From an uncultured Bacteroidales bacterium (GTDB lineage: Bacteria > Bacteroidota > Bacteroidia > Bacteroidales > UBA932): 64,000 bases of DNA. Where the stretch lies: contig CAMWUW010000002.1 of NCBI GenBank assembly GCA_947177525.1, positions 1 through 64,000 of the forward strand. Direction: 5' to 3'. A program made the translations under genes and the position numbers. Position 1 is the first letter of the stretch. The number at the start of each line of letters is the position of its first letter. Shown in pieces: positions 9,901 through 17,114 of this stretch. The notes beneath the pieces are model-generated. The model was not told where the DNA came from. It did not search any database and worked only from the letters and a program-made list of their open reading frames with translations.

Positions 9901-10079
9901 TCGATATCCGCAGCACTGGCTCCCGGATACGATGACATCACCATGATGAAGTTCGCATCAAATTTAGGGAACCTGTCTATTGATATATTTATAAGCGAAA
10001 ACACTCCGAATATTGCCATGGCAATGAAGACCAGGGCCGTAGTCACCGGATTGTTGACCGCTTTTCTGTATATACTCAT
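6963..10079 (-). CDS. RND multidrug efflux pump, inner-membrane subunit (HAE1 family)
   Basis: At 1038 aa this has the length and two-fold architecture of AcrB-type pumps: a first TM helix at residues about 10-30, a periplasmic porter domain, six-TM block with the proton-relay motif GMVVDDAIVVLENI in TM4, a second periplasmic domain and a second TM block. The N-terminal SIYRKAVNNPVTTALVFIAMAIFG and the DD pair argue for a drug/amphiphile pump (HAE1) rather than a heavy-metal CzcA pump. It works with the adaptor and TolC genes upstream. The C-terminus is basic and Ala/Lys-rich. Substrate is unknown. Confidence 0.95.
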   Translation of the reverse strand: MSIYRKAVNNPVTTALVFIAMAIFGVFSLINISIDRFPKFDANFIMVMSSYPGASAADIETNLSKVLENSLNGVSDLKNITSTSKENISIISLEFVEGVDIDVATNDVRDKLDMVNSSLPDGASLPVIFKFSADDMPIMIMAATADESLPALEKILDDKVATPLARVSGVGTVSVAGAPQREIQVYCDPNKLEAYGLTVSGISSIIAAENRNVPSGTVDIGSNAYSLRVEKEFTNADQMLDIVVGHSNGRTIFLRDVARVVDGVEERYQEAYINGRQGAQIIIQKQSGANAVNVIKGVKKEMKKIEKDLPSDIQIRTVVDSSDNIINSINSLKETIVVTFLIVMLVVYLFLGRWRATFIIVLAIPISLLASLMYLWGTGNTLNVISMSALSIAIGMVVDDAIVVLENISTHLEKGAKPKEAAVHATQEVGISVIASTLTMLAVFLPLTMIKGMAGIMFRQLGWITSIIMIVSTVGALTLIPMLCSQFLRFKPKHGKMHDLIFGNFNKFLNWISRGYSHLIRWCVNHKIVVASIALAAFAATIFFLYPLIKTEFFPKSDEGRITVELELPAGTGQNVTRSVAHELYGRFHESVPEIVNCSYSLGQADSENAWAAMRNNGTHVISYNINIGSMEKRDRSCSQLADVIRGILNEYPEFKKIKVTEGGGGMGGASTVDVEIYGYDFDTTDRLAREVQRKMLEDGGCSQVLLSRDEYIPEYQVDFDRTKLAVNGLNSTAAASYLSAAMNGSTQSFYREDGDEYDIRVRYAPEFRTSIDDIENILVYNNMGNAVRIKDLGTVVESQMPPSIQRKNRERVITVSGVVATGKALSEVVEMTEKTLEEIEIPSELRVRIGGSYEDQQETFGDLIMLLVMIVILVYIVMASQFESFLSPLVIMFSIPFAFVGVFLGLAVTGTPLGVMGLIGILILMGIVVKNGIVLIDYTILLRERGIGVVDATVEASKSRLRPILMTTLTTVLGMIPMAVGKGEGSEMWRSLGMVVAWGLSISTLVTLVIIPTLYVSTALWQEHRAGRKAAKKAAKA

Positions 10080-10125
10080 AATATCCTAATATTATTTTTA
10101 GACGCCGCATTACGCGGCTGTTTCT

Positions 10126-11154
10126 CTATTCGTTGACAGTAACCTTTATGCCGTCCTTCAGACGCGGCTGGCCTCCGGTAACGACAACGGCATTATCTGA
10201 AAGACCTTCAAGAATTTCATACTCTGCCCCAAGACGGCGTCCGAGAACCACTTTCTGATAACTTACAGTCCCGTCCTCAGCAAGAACGTATACAAAGCGT
10301 TCTCCGGATCCCTGCTGCTTGACAACTGCCACATCAGGCACTACAACGCTGTTGTTTGAGCCGAAATTGACAGTCACCCTTGCGAACATTCCGGGACGCA
10401 GGGTCTTGTACTTGTTCTCCACGACAACCTCAACAGTAAATGTTCTTGTGGCAGGGTCTATCGTAGGGTATATTCTGCTGATTTTTCCATAGAATGTCTT
10501 GTCCGGAACAGCGTCAGCAACAATTGTAACCGAGTCTCCCTTCTTTACTTTTGTATAGTCCGACTCTGAAATGCCCACAAGGAGCTTTACAGGCACAATC
10601 TGCTCAACGGTAAACACCGGAGCGCTCATTGAATACATGTCGCCGACATCATAATTACGGGCAGTAACCACACCGTTGATAGGAGAGCGGAGCACAGAAT
10701 TCTCCAGGAGATTCTCGTATGAAGTCCTGCTGACCTTATATGCAAGCTCTATGGCATCCAGATCAGACTGAGAAAGTCCGCCCGCATCATAAAGTCCCTT
10801 GAGGCGGTTATATTCTATCTCATTGTTTTTCATCTGGAGTTCAGCCTGCTGGAGCTGAATCTGGTCCATCTCGGCGAGAACCTGGCCCTTGCTGACAAAG
10901 TCACCGACTTCAACATTGATTTTCTTTATCCTGTTGGCGCTTTGAGGAGCAATATTGTTCTTCACGAATGGCTCTACCGTTGATGTATAGGTGGAAGTCT
11001 GGGGAACTTCGCGCATTGTCACCTTTGCAACTGAGACTTTTGGGGCGATCTCTGCCGCTGCTGTCTCCTGCTGATTGTTCTTTTCATTTCCGCCACAGCC
11101 TGCAATCACTGCCGCCATGGCTCCAAGAAACATTGTTCTGATAATAGTTTTCAT
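10126..11154 (-). CDS. RND periplasmic adaptor (membrane fusion) lipoprotein
   Basis: The adaptor bridges pump and outer-membrane channel. Its N-terminus carries a lipobox (AAVIAGCGGNEKN), so it should be a lipoprotein. A split lipoyl domain is visible (VEVGDFVSKGQVLAEMD and SPINGVVTARNYDVGD) flanking a coiled-coil hairpin (residues about 95-150), followed by the beta-barrel domain (LLVGISESDYTKVKKGD) and the membrane-proximal domain. Length 342 aa is normal. It lies 17 bp after the TolC gene and 46 bp before the pump gene. Confidence 0.94.
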   Translation of the reverse strand: MKTIIRTMFLGAMAAVIAGCGGNEKNNQQETAAAEIAPKVSVAKVTMREVPQTSTYTSTVEPFVKNNIAPQSANRIKKINVEVGDFVSKGQVLAEMDQIQLQQAELQMKNNEIEYNRLKGLYDAGGLSQSDLDAIELAYKVSRTSYENLLENSVLRSPINGVVTARNYDVGDMYSMSAPVFTVEQIVPVKLLVGISESDYTKVKKGDSVTIVADAVPDKTFYGKISRIYPTIDPATRTFTVEVVVENKYKTLRPGMFARVTVNFGSNNSVVVPDVAVVKQQGSGERFVYVLAEDGTVSYQKVVLGRRLGAEYEILEGLSDNAVVVTGGQPRLKDGIKVTVNE

Positions 11155-11171
11155 TGATATATTGAATTTTA

Positions 11172-12692
11172 TTATTCGTTTATGAAATCCTGGCCGAGTG
11201 TCTGCTCAAGCTGGGCCTTGGCCGTTACAAAATTGTATATTGCCTGGGAACCGGCAAGACGCGCCTGGGTAAGTGCAAGCTGTGCATCATTAAGCTCGAT
11301 AAGAGTGCTGCGCCCGACTTTGTATGAGGCTTCGGCAATGTCATACGCCTTCTGGGCCGATCCGATTGCCTCCTGCGCGGCATACCAGCTTTTCATGTTG
11401 GTTTCCATTGTGTTCAGATTCTGTCTGATGGAAATCTTGAGCTGACGTTCCGTGTTCAGGGCCTGAAGCTGCACCTGGCCATGCTGGTTCTTCGCCTGCC
11501 TTATCTGATTGTAGCGTTTTCCGCCGGCGAAAATAGGAATGTTGAGACTGATTCCCACATACGAATATGGAGTCCACTTGTACTCATTGAACTTGAAGTC
11601 ATTTGTCATCGCATTGATGCTGTAGTTGAATCCAAGCGAAAGAGTCGGGATGCAGGCATATTTCTGCAACTTGATGTTTTCCGCAAGCTGTTCAGCCTGA
11701 AGCGCAAGCTGCTTCATTGTGGTGTTGTTTTCCAAGGATATGCTGTCATGCTGGTGCACGTCATAGAACATGTGCTCGGAATAGTCTTCAAGGCTGCCTG
11801 CTATGTCAATGTTAAGGTCCAGGTCAACGCCGAGCACCGCCTTCAGCTGCCACAATGACAAAATGACAGAACTCTCGGCATTGTAGACATTAGGGATGGC
11901 ATTGGCCACCGTCGTCTTCGCCCTTATAAGCTCGAACTCCGAAACTTTCTGTGCGTCATACTTCTTCTGGGCCTCGGCAAGATTCTGCACTGCATTTTCA
12001 TAGACTTGCCGATACACGTCAAAAGCCTCTTTGGCAAGCAAAGTAGAAAAATATGCATTTTTCACCTGTGTAACCATATCAAGTCTGGAAGCCCTCGCTT
12101 TTTCTACGGCAAGCTCCACATCAAGTCCTGAAATCTTTATGCTCTGCCACAGCTGGGCATTTATGATGGGCATCGAAGCTGACAGTCCGGCAGACCATGT
12201 ATTCCATCGTCCGACCTCCAGTCCTCCGCCTGAGGATGCCCTTGCGGATGTCTCACCGGCATCAGGAATCTCCGCACCGGTACCGTCACCCGGATTTTCA
12301 GAACCGTCGCCTCCGGTAATTCCGGAACCGCCGGCGGCACCCATGTCGAAATCCATATACATAACCTGTTTCTTGATGGTTCTCTGATAGTTTCCGGAAA
12401 CATCAATCTGAGGGAACAGAGATGCGTATGTGCCTTTTTTCGCAAAACCAGTCCTTTCAATTTCCATGTCTGCCACTTTGACAGACAGATTTTCGCTCAA
12501 CGCAATTTCAAGCGCCTGCTCCAAAGTGATGACCACAGGGACATCAGAAGAATCGGCCTGCTCAAGAATGAGCACAGCCTTGTTCTCTGAATCGTCCTCT
12601 CCCGACGTCTTTGTCCTGTACTGTGCGTCAGAGACGACAGAAGGAACAATGAGACCTGCGGTGACCACCGTTAAAACCGCTAATTTCTTCAT
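11172..12692 (-). CDS. TolC-family outer-membrane efflux channel
   Basis: The 506-residue protein starts with a signal peptide (KKLAVLTVVTAGLIVPSVVSDAQ) and has two outer-membrane efflux repeats: long helical stretches around residues 195-260 and 410-495 and strand segments such as LSLGFNYSINAMTN and YVGISLNIPIFAGG. A glycine-, aspartate- and serine-rich insert at about residues 118-168 is unlike typical TolC and probably forms an external loop. It is the promoter-proximal gene of the efflux operon and divergent from the AraC regulator. Confidence 0.92.
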   Translation of the reverse strand: MKKLAVLTVVTAGLIVPSVVSDAQYRTKTSGEDDSENKAVLILEQADSSDVPVVITLEQALEIALSENLSVKVADMEIERTGFAKKGTYASLFPQIDVSGNYQRTIKKQVMYMDFDMGAAGGSGITGGDGSENPGDGTGAEIPDAGETSARASSGGGLEVGRWNTWSAGLSASMPIINAQLWQSIKISGLDVELAVEKARASRLDMVTQVKNAYFSTLLAKEAFDVYRQVYENAVQNLAEAQKKYDAQKVSEFELIRAKTTVANAIPNVYNAESSVILSLWQLKAVLGVDLDLNIDIAGSLEDYSEHMFYDVHQHDSISLENNTTMKQLALQAEQLAENIKLQKYACIPTLSLGFNYSINAMTNDFKFNEYKWTPYSYVGISLNIPIFAGGKRYNQIRQAKNQHGQVQLQALNTERQLKISIRQNLNTMETNMKSWYAAQEAIGSAQKAYDIAEASYKVGRSTLIELNDAQLALTQARLAGSQAIYNFVTAKAQLEQTLGQDFINE

Positions 12693-12728
12693 TTGAATAA
12701 TACACTAAACATTTTTGAATTACAAGGG

Positions 12729-12756
12729 GCTGGCTTCGTGCAAAATTTAAGCCAGC
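12729..12756. promoter_or_regulatory. Inverted repeat in the TolC/AraC divergent region
   Basis: GCTGGCTT (12729-12736) and AAGCCAGC (12749-12756) form a perfect 8-bp inverted repeat with a 12-bp spacer, 36 bp upstream of the TolC-type gene. It could be an operator for the divergent AraC-type regulator or a leader hairpin. No function can be shown from sequence alone. Confidence 0.4.
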
Positions 12757-12789
12757 GGCATAGCCCAAATTGGTCCAAACAGCTATATA

Positions 12790-12821
12790 TTTGGTTTAAA
12801 TTTATAAAGTAGGTATATTTG
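12790..12821 (+). promoter_or_regulatory. Full Bacteroidota promoter for the araC-type gene
   Basis: TTTG (12790-12793), a spacer of 20 bp and TATATTTG (12814-12821) match the whole primary-sigma consensus TTTG-N19-21-TAnnTTTG. The box lies 19 bp before the regulator ATG. The 10-mer TATATTTGGT occurs twice, at 12786 and 12814, 28 bp apart, so the -33 element is embedded in a copy of the -7 element. Confidence 0.7.
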
Positions 12822-12840
12822 GTCGGCAAAAATACGAAAA

Positions 12841-13788
12841 ATGAACGAATATAGACAAAAAGCAGCCAAGCCGGCAATAATATTCAGGGCCAAAAACATG
12901 ACCCGGTACGGATATGTTGACGACTTCATTTTCGCCGGAGAAATCAATGGCGGAGACCATATCATATACAAAAAAGCCCTAAGGCCCCAATACCACTTGG
13001 TGATTGTCATTCTTGAGGGGACAATGAGAGCCATCATCAACGGGAAAGAGCATGTATTCGGGGCAAAGTCATATATGAACCTTCCTGCATGGGCAGAAAT
13101 TTCGGAGATACAATACGGAGATGACTTCCATGCCCTGGCAGCTGCGACCGACAATACCATTCTGGAAGACATTATGATGAGCAGGAGTCCTTTCCCGCAT
13201 GACTATCATTTCCGGATTGCACATTTCATAAAAGGAGGAACGCTGACAGACAATGACATCAGCATCCTCGCCCATGACATCACCAATCTGATAAAAGCCT
13301 TAGATTCAAAAGATCATCATTTTATGGAAGAGCTGTCATACGCGTATTTCTACATACTTCTGACGGACATGGCTGACATGATGTGGAAAAAATACGGGAA
13401 AGGCTCTCCGTCACACTACACTGAAATGAAGAGGTCGGACATGCTCATGAAAAATTTCCTGCATCTTCTTACGGAAAATATTGAAACGGAGACAAATGTC
13501 TCTTTTTATGCAGAAAAACTTTGCATATCAAAACAATATCTTTCACTTATAGTCAAAGAGAAGACACAGGTTCCGATAAGTACAATTATATCCGCAATAC
13601 GGACAGACAAGGCGGCCAGACTGCTCCGGGATCCGGAACTGACCATTCAGCAGATTGCCTCAAGGCTTTCTTTCTCCGACCAGTCTGCATTCGGGAAGTT
13701 TTTCCGCAGGAATACGGGAATGTCACCCTTGAAATACAGAAGCAGCCTGAGGAAGACTCTGCTTTCACTCAGGCCGCAGCTGCAATAA
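12841..13788 (+). CDS. AraC-family transcriptional regulator
   Basis: A 315-residue regulator. The N-terminal half is a cupin-like sensor (IVILEGTMRAIINGKEH and YMNLPAWAEI, residues about 50-90). The C-terminal about 100 residues hold the double helix-turn-helix: SFYAEKLCISKQYLSLIVKEK and then IQQIASRLSFSDQSAFGKFFRRNTGMSPLKYR, the AraC signature. It is divergent from the TolC-adaptor-pump operon, with 148 bp between starts, and is the likely controller of that operon, perhaps in response to an efflux substrate. That regulatory link is inferred from position. Confidence 0.93.
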   Translation: MNEYRQKAAKPAIIFRAKNMTRYGYVDDFIFAGEINGGDHIIYKKALRPQYHLVIVILEGTMRAIINGKEHVFGAKSYMNLPAWAEISEIQYGDDFHALAAATDNTILEDIMMSRSPFPHDYHFRIAHFIKGGTLTDNDISILAHDITNLIKALDSKDHHFMEELSYAYFYILLTDMADMMWKKYGKGSPSHYTEMKRSDMLMKNFLHLLTENIETETNVSFYAEKLCISKQYLSLIVKEKTQVPISTIISAIRTDKAARLLRDPELTIQQIASRLSFSDQSAFGKFFRRNTGMSPLKYRSSLRKTLLSLRPQLQ

Positions 13789-13805
13789 GTGTTATCCGAC
13801 GGGAA

Positions 13806-14687
13806 TCAGGCTCCCAGTCCCTTGGCATAATGTGTCTGCGGAGCTTTCGGCTTCTGCGGATGCACAATGGCCGCAGGCTGGCGTCTGATGAAGCTGTAGA
13901 CCAGAATGCCGGCTCCAAGCAGAATGAAAGGTATGCTGAGAAGCTGCCCCATGTTCAGAATCATATTCTCTTCAAATCCTACCTGAGGTTCTTTGATGAA
14001 TTCTATAAGGAAACGCATTCCGAAGAGAATGATAAAGAATATGCCTATAAACGTACCCCGGTACATTTTGTCAAGCCTGTATCTATACAGCAGGAAGAGT
14101 AGTGCTCCAAGGACAGTATAGCTGAATGCCTCATAAAGCTGTGTCGGATGTTTCGGCAAAGTCTCTCCGCGAAGTTCAAAGACAAAGCCCCAAGGAAGAT
14201 TGGTGACGTCACCATATATTTCCGAATTGCAGAGATTTCCGAGCCGTATCAGTGCCCCGGCAAAGCATACTGCAATGCATAGGCGGTCAAGAATCCACAA
14301 GAAATCGAAGTCATATTTTCTGCCGTAATGACGGGCAAACCACCACATTGCAATAAAAAGCGCAATTGTGCCCCCATGGCTCGCAAGCCCGCCTTTCCAT
14401 GGCATAAAAATTTCCAGGAAGCCGTTCCAGCTGCCGAGATAATAGTCCGGCTGGTAAAAGAGACAATGGCCAAGGCGCGCTCCTACGATTGTTCCGAAAA
14501 GAAGAGTGTACAGAAGAGGGTCAAGCAAAGTCTGCGGAACACCTTCTCTTCTGAAGAAATATTTGAATATAAACCATCCCAGGACAAATCCCGAGACAAA
14601 GAGGACAGAATACCATCTCAGAGATAACGGACCTAAGTGCAGTATCTCCGGATTCATGTGCCAATTCACTATAAGAGTCTCTATCAT
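13806..14687 (-). CDS. lgt: Prolipoprotein diacylglyceryl transferase
   Basis: Lgt transfers diacylglycerol from phosphatidylglycerol to the lipobox cysteine at the inner membrane, the first step of lipoprotein maturation. The protein of 293 aa has about seven TM helices; the signature RLGNLCNSEIYG corresponds to the Lgt motif GRxGNFxNxE, and HGGTIALF carries the essential histidine region. PTQLYEAFSY is also typical. The track ORF starts at 14924, but ATG 14687 (IETLIVNWHMNPEI) gives the family N-terminus. It lies downstream of pgk past a terminator. Confidence 0.95.
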   Translation of the reverse strand: MIETLIVNWHMNPEILHLGPLSLRWYSVLFVSGFVLGWFIFKYFFRREGVPQTLLDPLLYTLLFGTIVGARLGHCLFYQPDYYLGSWNGFLEIFMPWKGGLASHGGTIALFIAMWWFARHYGRKYDFDFLWILDRLCIAVCFAGALIRLGNLCNSEIYGDVTNLPWGFVFELRGETLPKHPTQLYEAFSYTVLGALLFLLYRYRLDKMYRGTFIGIFFIILFGMRFLIEFIKEPQVGFEENMILNMGQLLSIPFILLGAGILVYSFIRRQPAAIVHPQKPKAPQTHYAKGLGA

Positions 14688-14743
14688 GATGTGATTTTTT
14701 AGGCCGACAGCCGATTGCTCCGCAAAGATATAAAAAAAATAAA

Positions 14744-14771
14744 GAGACCGGCCCATTTGCATGCCGGTCTC
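14744..14771 (-). terminator. Intrinsic terminator after pgk
   Basis: GAGACCGGC (14744-14752) pairs perfectly with GCCGGTCTC (14763-14771) around a 10-nt loop. On the reverse strand the stem is followed by TTTATTTTTTTTAT, a strong T-run. It lies 22 bp past the pgk stop. Confidence 0.9.
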
Positions 14772-14793
14772 CCATGAGTTATTGTGCAGTTTA

Positions 14794-16047
14794 TTATTTG
14801 CGGATTGCAGCAATGCCAGGAAGCTCCTTGCCCTCAAGGTACTCAAGCATGGCTCCGCCGCCTGTTGAGACGTAGCTGACCTTCTTTGCAAAGCCCATCT
14901 GAGTAACTGCAGCAACAGAGTCACCGCCGCCTACAAGCGTAAATGCGCCGTGCTCAGTAGCCTTTGCAAGCATCTCAGCCACCTTGTTGGTACCTTTTGC
15001 AAAAGCAGGTATCTCAAACACGCCGACAGGACCGTTCCAAAGGATGGTCTTTGAGTTCATGATGACATCCTCCCACACTGCAAGTGTACTTGGGGCAGCG
15101 TCGACACCTTCCCACTCGTCAGGAATCTCTGTGTTGAGGCAGATCTTTGTATTTGCGTCATTTGAGAAACCGTCCGCGATGATCACTTCTTTTGACAGAT
15201 ACAGTTTTACGCCTTTTTCCTCAGCCTTCTTCATGATGCTGAGTGCAAGTTCCATCTGGTCATCCTCGCAAAGTGACTTTCCGATTTTGCCGCCCTGGGC
15301 CTTCTTGAATGTATATACCATTCCTCCGCCGATGATCATGTTGTCAACTGCGTCGAAAAGGTGCTCAATGATGCCGATTTTAGAAGACACCTTTGCACCT
15401 CCGATGATTGCAGTCACAGGATGCTCAGGGGTCTTGAGAACACGGTCGATAGCCTTGATCTCGCCTTCCATTACATAACCGAACATCTTGTCCTCAGGGA
15501 AATACTCTGCGATGAGAGCAGTAGAGGCATGTGCACGGTGTGCTGTTCCGAAAGCGTCATTGATGTAGCAGTCTGCATACGAAGCAAGCTTCTTGACGAA
15601 GTTCTTCTGGCTCTCCTTTACGGCAGCCTTGGCAGCTTTCTTGTCCTCGTCAGTAGCATCCTCAGCGAGTCCTCTCGGCTTGCCTTCTTCCTCAGCATAG
15701 AAACGGAGGTTCTCAAGAACAAGCACTTCGCCCGGCTTGAGGGCAGCCACCTTGTCATCGGCATTCATGCAGTCATCGGCAAATTTCACCGGTGCACCGA
15801 GAAGTTCCTCGACACGGCCGAGAATGTGCTTGAGAGAAAATTTGTCAGTCACGCCCTTTGGACGTCCCAGATGCGACATGATGATCAGCGAACCGCCTTT
15901 CTCAAGCACTTTCTTGAGCGTAGGGATTGCAGCCCTGATACGGGTGTCATCGGTAATCTCCATCTTGTCATTCAACGGAACGTTGAAATCAACTCTGACA
16001 ATGGCTTTCTTGCCGGAGAAATCGTAAGTGTCAATAAATTGTTGCAT
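14794..16047 (-). CDS. pgk: Phosphoglycerate kinase
   Basis: Glycolytic enzyme that transfers phosphate from 1,3-bisphosphoglycerate to ADP. The 417-aa protein shows RVDFNVPL near the N-terminus, the substrate-binding [33 protein letters not shown] and the nucleotide-binding GGGDSVAAV near the C-terminus. ATG 16047 ([10 protein letters not shown]) is chosen over the longer track ORF because it fits the family and lies about 50 nt after a good promoter. An Ala/Lys/Glu-rich insert around residue 125-140 is common in Bacteroidota enzymes. Confidence 0.97.
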   Translation of the reverse strand: MQQFIDTYDFSGKKAIVRVDFNVPLNDKMEITDDTRIRAAIPTLKKVLEKGGSLIIMSHLGRPKGVTDKFSLKHILGRVEELLGAPVKFADDCMNADDKVAALKPGEVLVLENLRFYAEEEGKPRGLAEDATDEDKKAAKAAVKESQKNFVKKLASYADCYINDAFGTAHRAHASTALIAEYFPEDKMFGYVMEGEIKAIDRVLKTPEHPVTAIIGGAKVSSKIGIIEHLFDAVDNMIIGGGMVYTFKKAQGGKIGKSLCEDDQMELALSIMKKAEEKGVKLYLSKEVIIADGFSNDANTKICLNTEIPDEWEGVDAAPSTLAVWEDVIMNSKTILWNGPVGVFEIPAFAKGTNKVAEMLAKATEHGAFTLVGGGDSVAAVTQMGFAKKVSYVSTGGGAMLEYLEGKELPGIAAIRK

Positions 16048-16104
16048 ATCAATAAAGTTTTGAAATATCATCCACTGCGGTTCCAATTGCCCGCAAACAA
16101 CCTG

Positions 16105-16112
16105 CAAATTTA
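16105..16112 (-). promoter_or_regulatory. -7 box for pgk
   Basis: The reverse strand reads TAAATTTG, matching TAnnTTTG, with a predicted leader of about 53 nt before the pgk ATG. It lies about 30 bp from the divergent methyltransferase promoter. Confidence 0.55.
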
Positions 16113-16142
16113 GCAAATTTCGGCGAAATGCAAGAAAATACA

Positions 16143-16150
16143 TATCTTTG
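16143..16150 (+). promoter_or_regulatory. -7 box for the methyltransferase gene
   Basis: TATCTTTG followed by C matches the extended consensus. Transcription would start near 16155, downstream of the first ATG in the track ORF (16128), which supports ATG 16179 as the real start. Confidence 0.6.
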
Positions 16151-16178
16151 CATAAATTTTCACTTGACTGATTCAGAT

Positions 16179-17114
16179 ATGATGACAATAGAGAGTCCGG
16201 GAGACTTCTGGAAGGACTATGAGCTCATAGATTCCGGCAATTTCGAAAAACTTGAAAGATTCGGCAACTTCATAATGGCAAGGCCTGAGCCTAAGGCTCT
16301 TTGGGACAAGTCCCTGTCGGAAGGCGAATGGAACAGACTCATCCACACGAGATTCAAGACCGGGGCCGGATTCGGCAAGGCCGGAAAAGAAGACAGCGGA
16401 ACATGGGAAAGGCGCAAGAAAATGGATGACCAGTGGTACATAAGATACAACGGTTCACAAAGCGGCCTCGGGTTTTCGCTGCGTCTCGGCCTCACATCAT
16501 TCAAGCATGTCGGCGTCTTTCCGGAACAGTCGCCAAACTGGGAATACATATACCGCCAGACAAAGAGGCTTGTGGAAAAGGCCAAAGCGGAAGGGCTTCC
16601 TGCTCCACGTGTCCTGAACCTCTTCGCATACACAGGAGCGGCATCACTCGCAGCAAAGGCCGCGGGAGCCGACGTGACTCACCTCGATTCCGTCCGGCAG
16701 GTTGTGACATGGGCCAGAGGCAACATGGAATCCAGCCGCATGGACAATATACGGTGGATTGTGGAAGACGCGCTCAAGTTTGCCAAAAGGGAGGCAAAGC
16801 GCGGAAACAAGTATCAGGGAATCATTCTTGATCCCCCGGCATACGGCCACGGTCCGGACGGAGAAAAATGGAAGCTTGACGAATGCCTGAACGAAATGCT
16901 CAAATGCGTATCATCAATCCTTGCGTCCCAGGACAGCTTCATGGTGCTCAACCTGTATTCCAACGGATACTCCGCAGTCCTCGGAGAGACTGTTGTCAGA
17001 CAGGCTTTCTGTACAAAGACCGCCTTCAAATCCCTGGACTACGGAGAACTTGTCCTGAAAGACAATTTCGGAAAGAATCTTCCCCTCAGTGTCTTTGTAA
17101 GGCTTCTAAGATAA
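16179..17114 (+). CDS. Class I SAM-dependent methyltransferase, RlmI/RlmK-like
   Basis: A Rossmann-fold methyltransferase with the SAM motif [20 protein letters not shown] at about residue 145, an acidic end of strand 2 ([16 protein letters not shown]), and the catalytic DPPAYGHG motif at about residue 225. DPPxYG is typical of the RlmI/RlmK (YccW/YcbY C-terminal) 23S rRNA methyltransferases. It lacks an obvious PUA domain, so the exact target (cytosine C5 or guanine N7) is open. Length from ATG 16179 is 311 aa. It converges on and overlaps the DUF2723 gene by 9 bp. Confidence 0.8.
   Translation: MMTIESPGDFWKDYELIDSGNFEKLERFGNFIMARPEPKALWDKSLSEGEWNRLIHTRFKTGAGFGKAGKEDSGTWERRKKMDDQWYIRYNGSQSGLGFSLRLGLTSFKHVGVFPEQSPNWEYIYRQTKRLVEKAKAEGLPAPRVLNLFAYTGAASLAAKAAGADVTHLDSVRQVVTWARGNMESSRMDNIRWIVEDALKFAKREAKRGNKYQGIILDPPAYGHGPDGEKWKLDECLNEMLKCVSSILASQDSFMVLNLYSNGYSAVLGETVVRQAFCTKTAFKSLDYGELVLKDNFGKNLPLSVFVRLLR

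Noticed and set aside
15361-16113. 250-codon forward ORF opposite pgk
   Set aside because: Entirely antisense to a certain gene and crosses the pgk promoter; no recognisable family.
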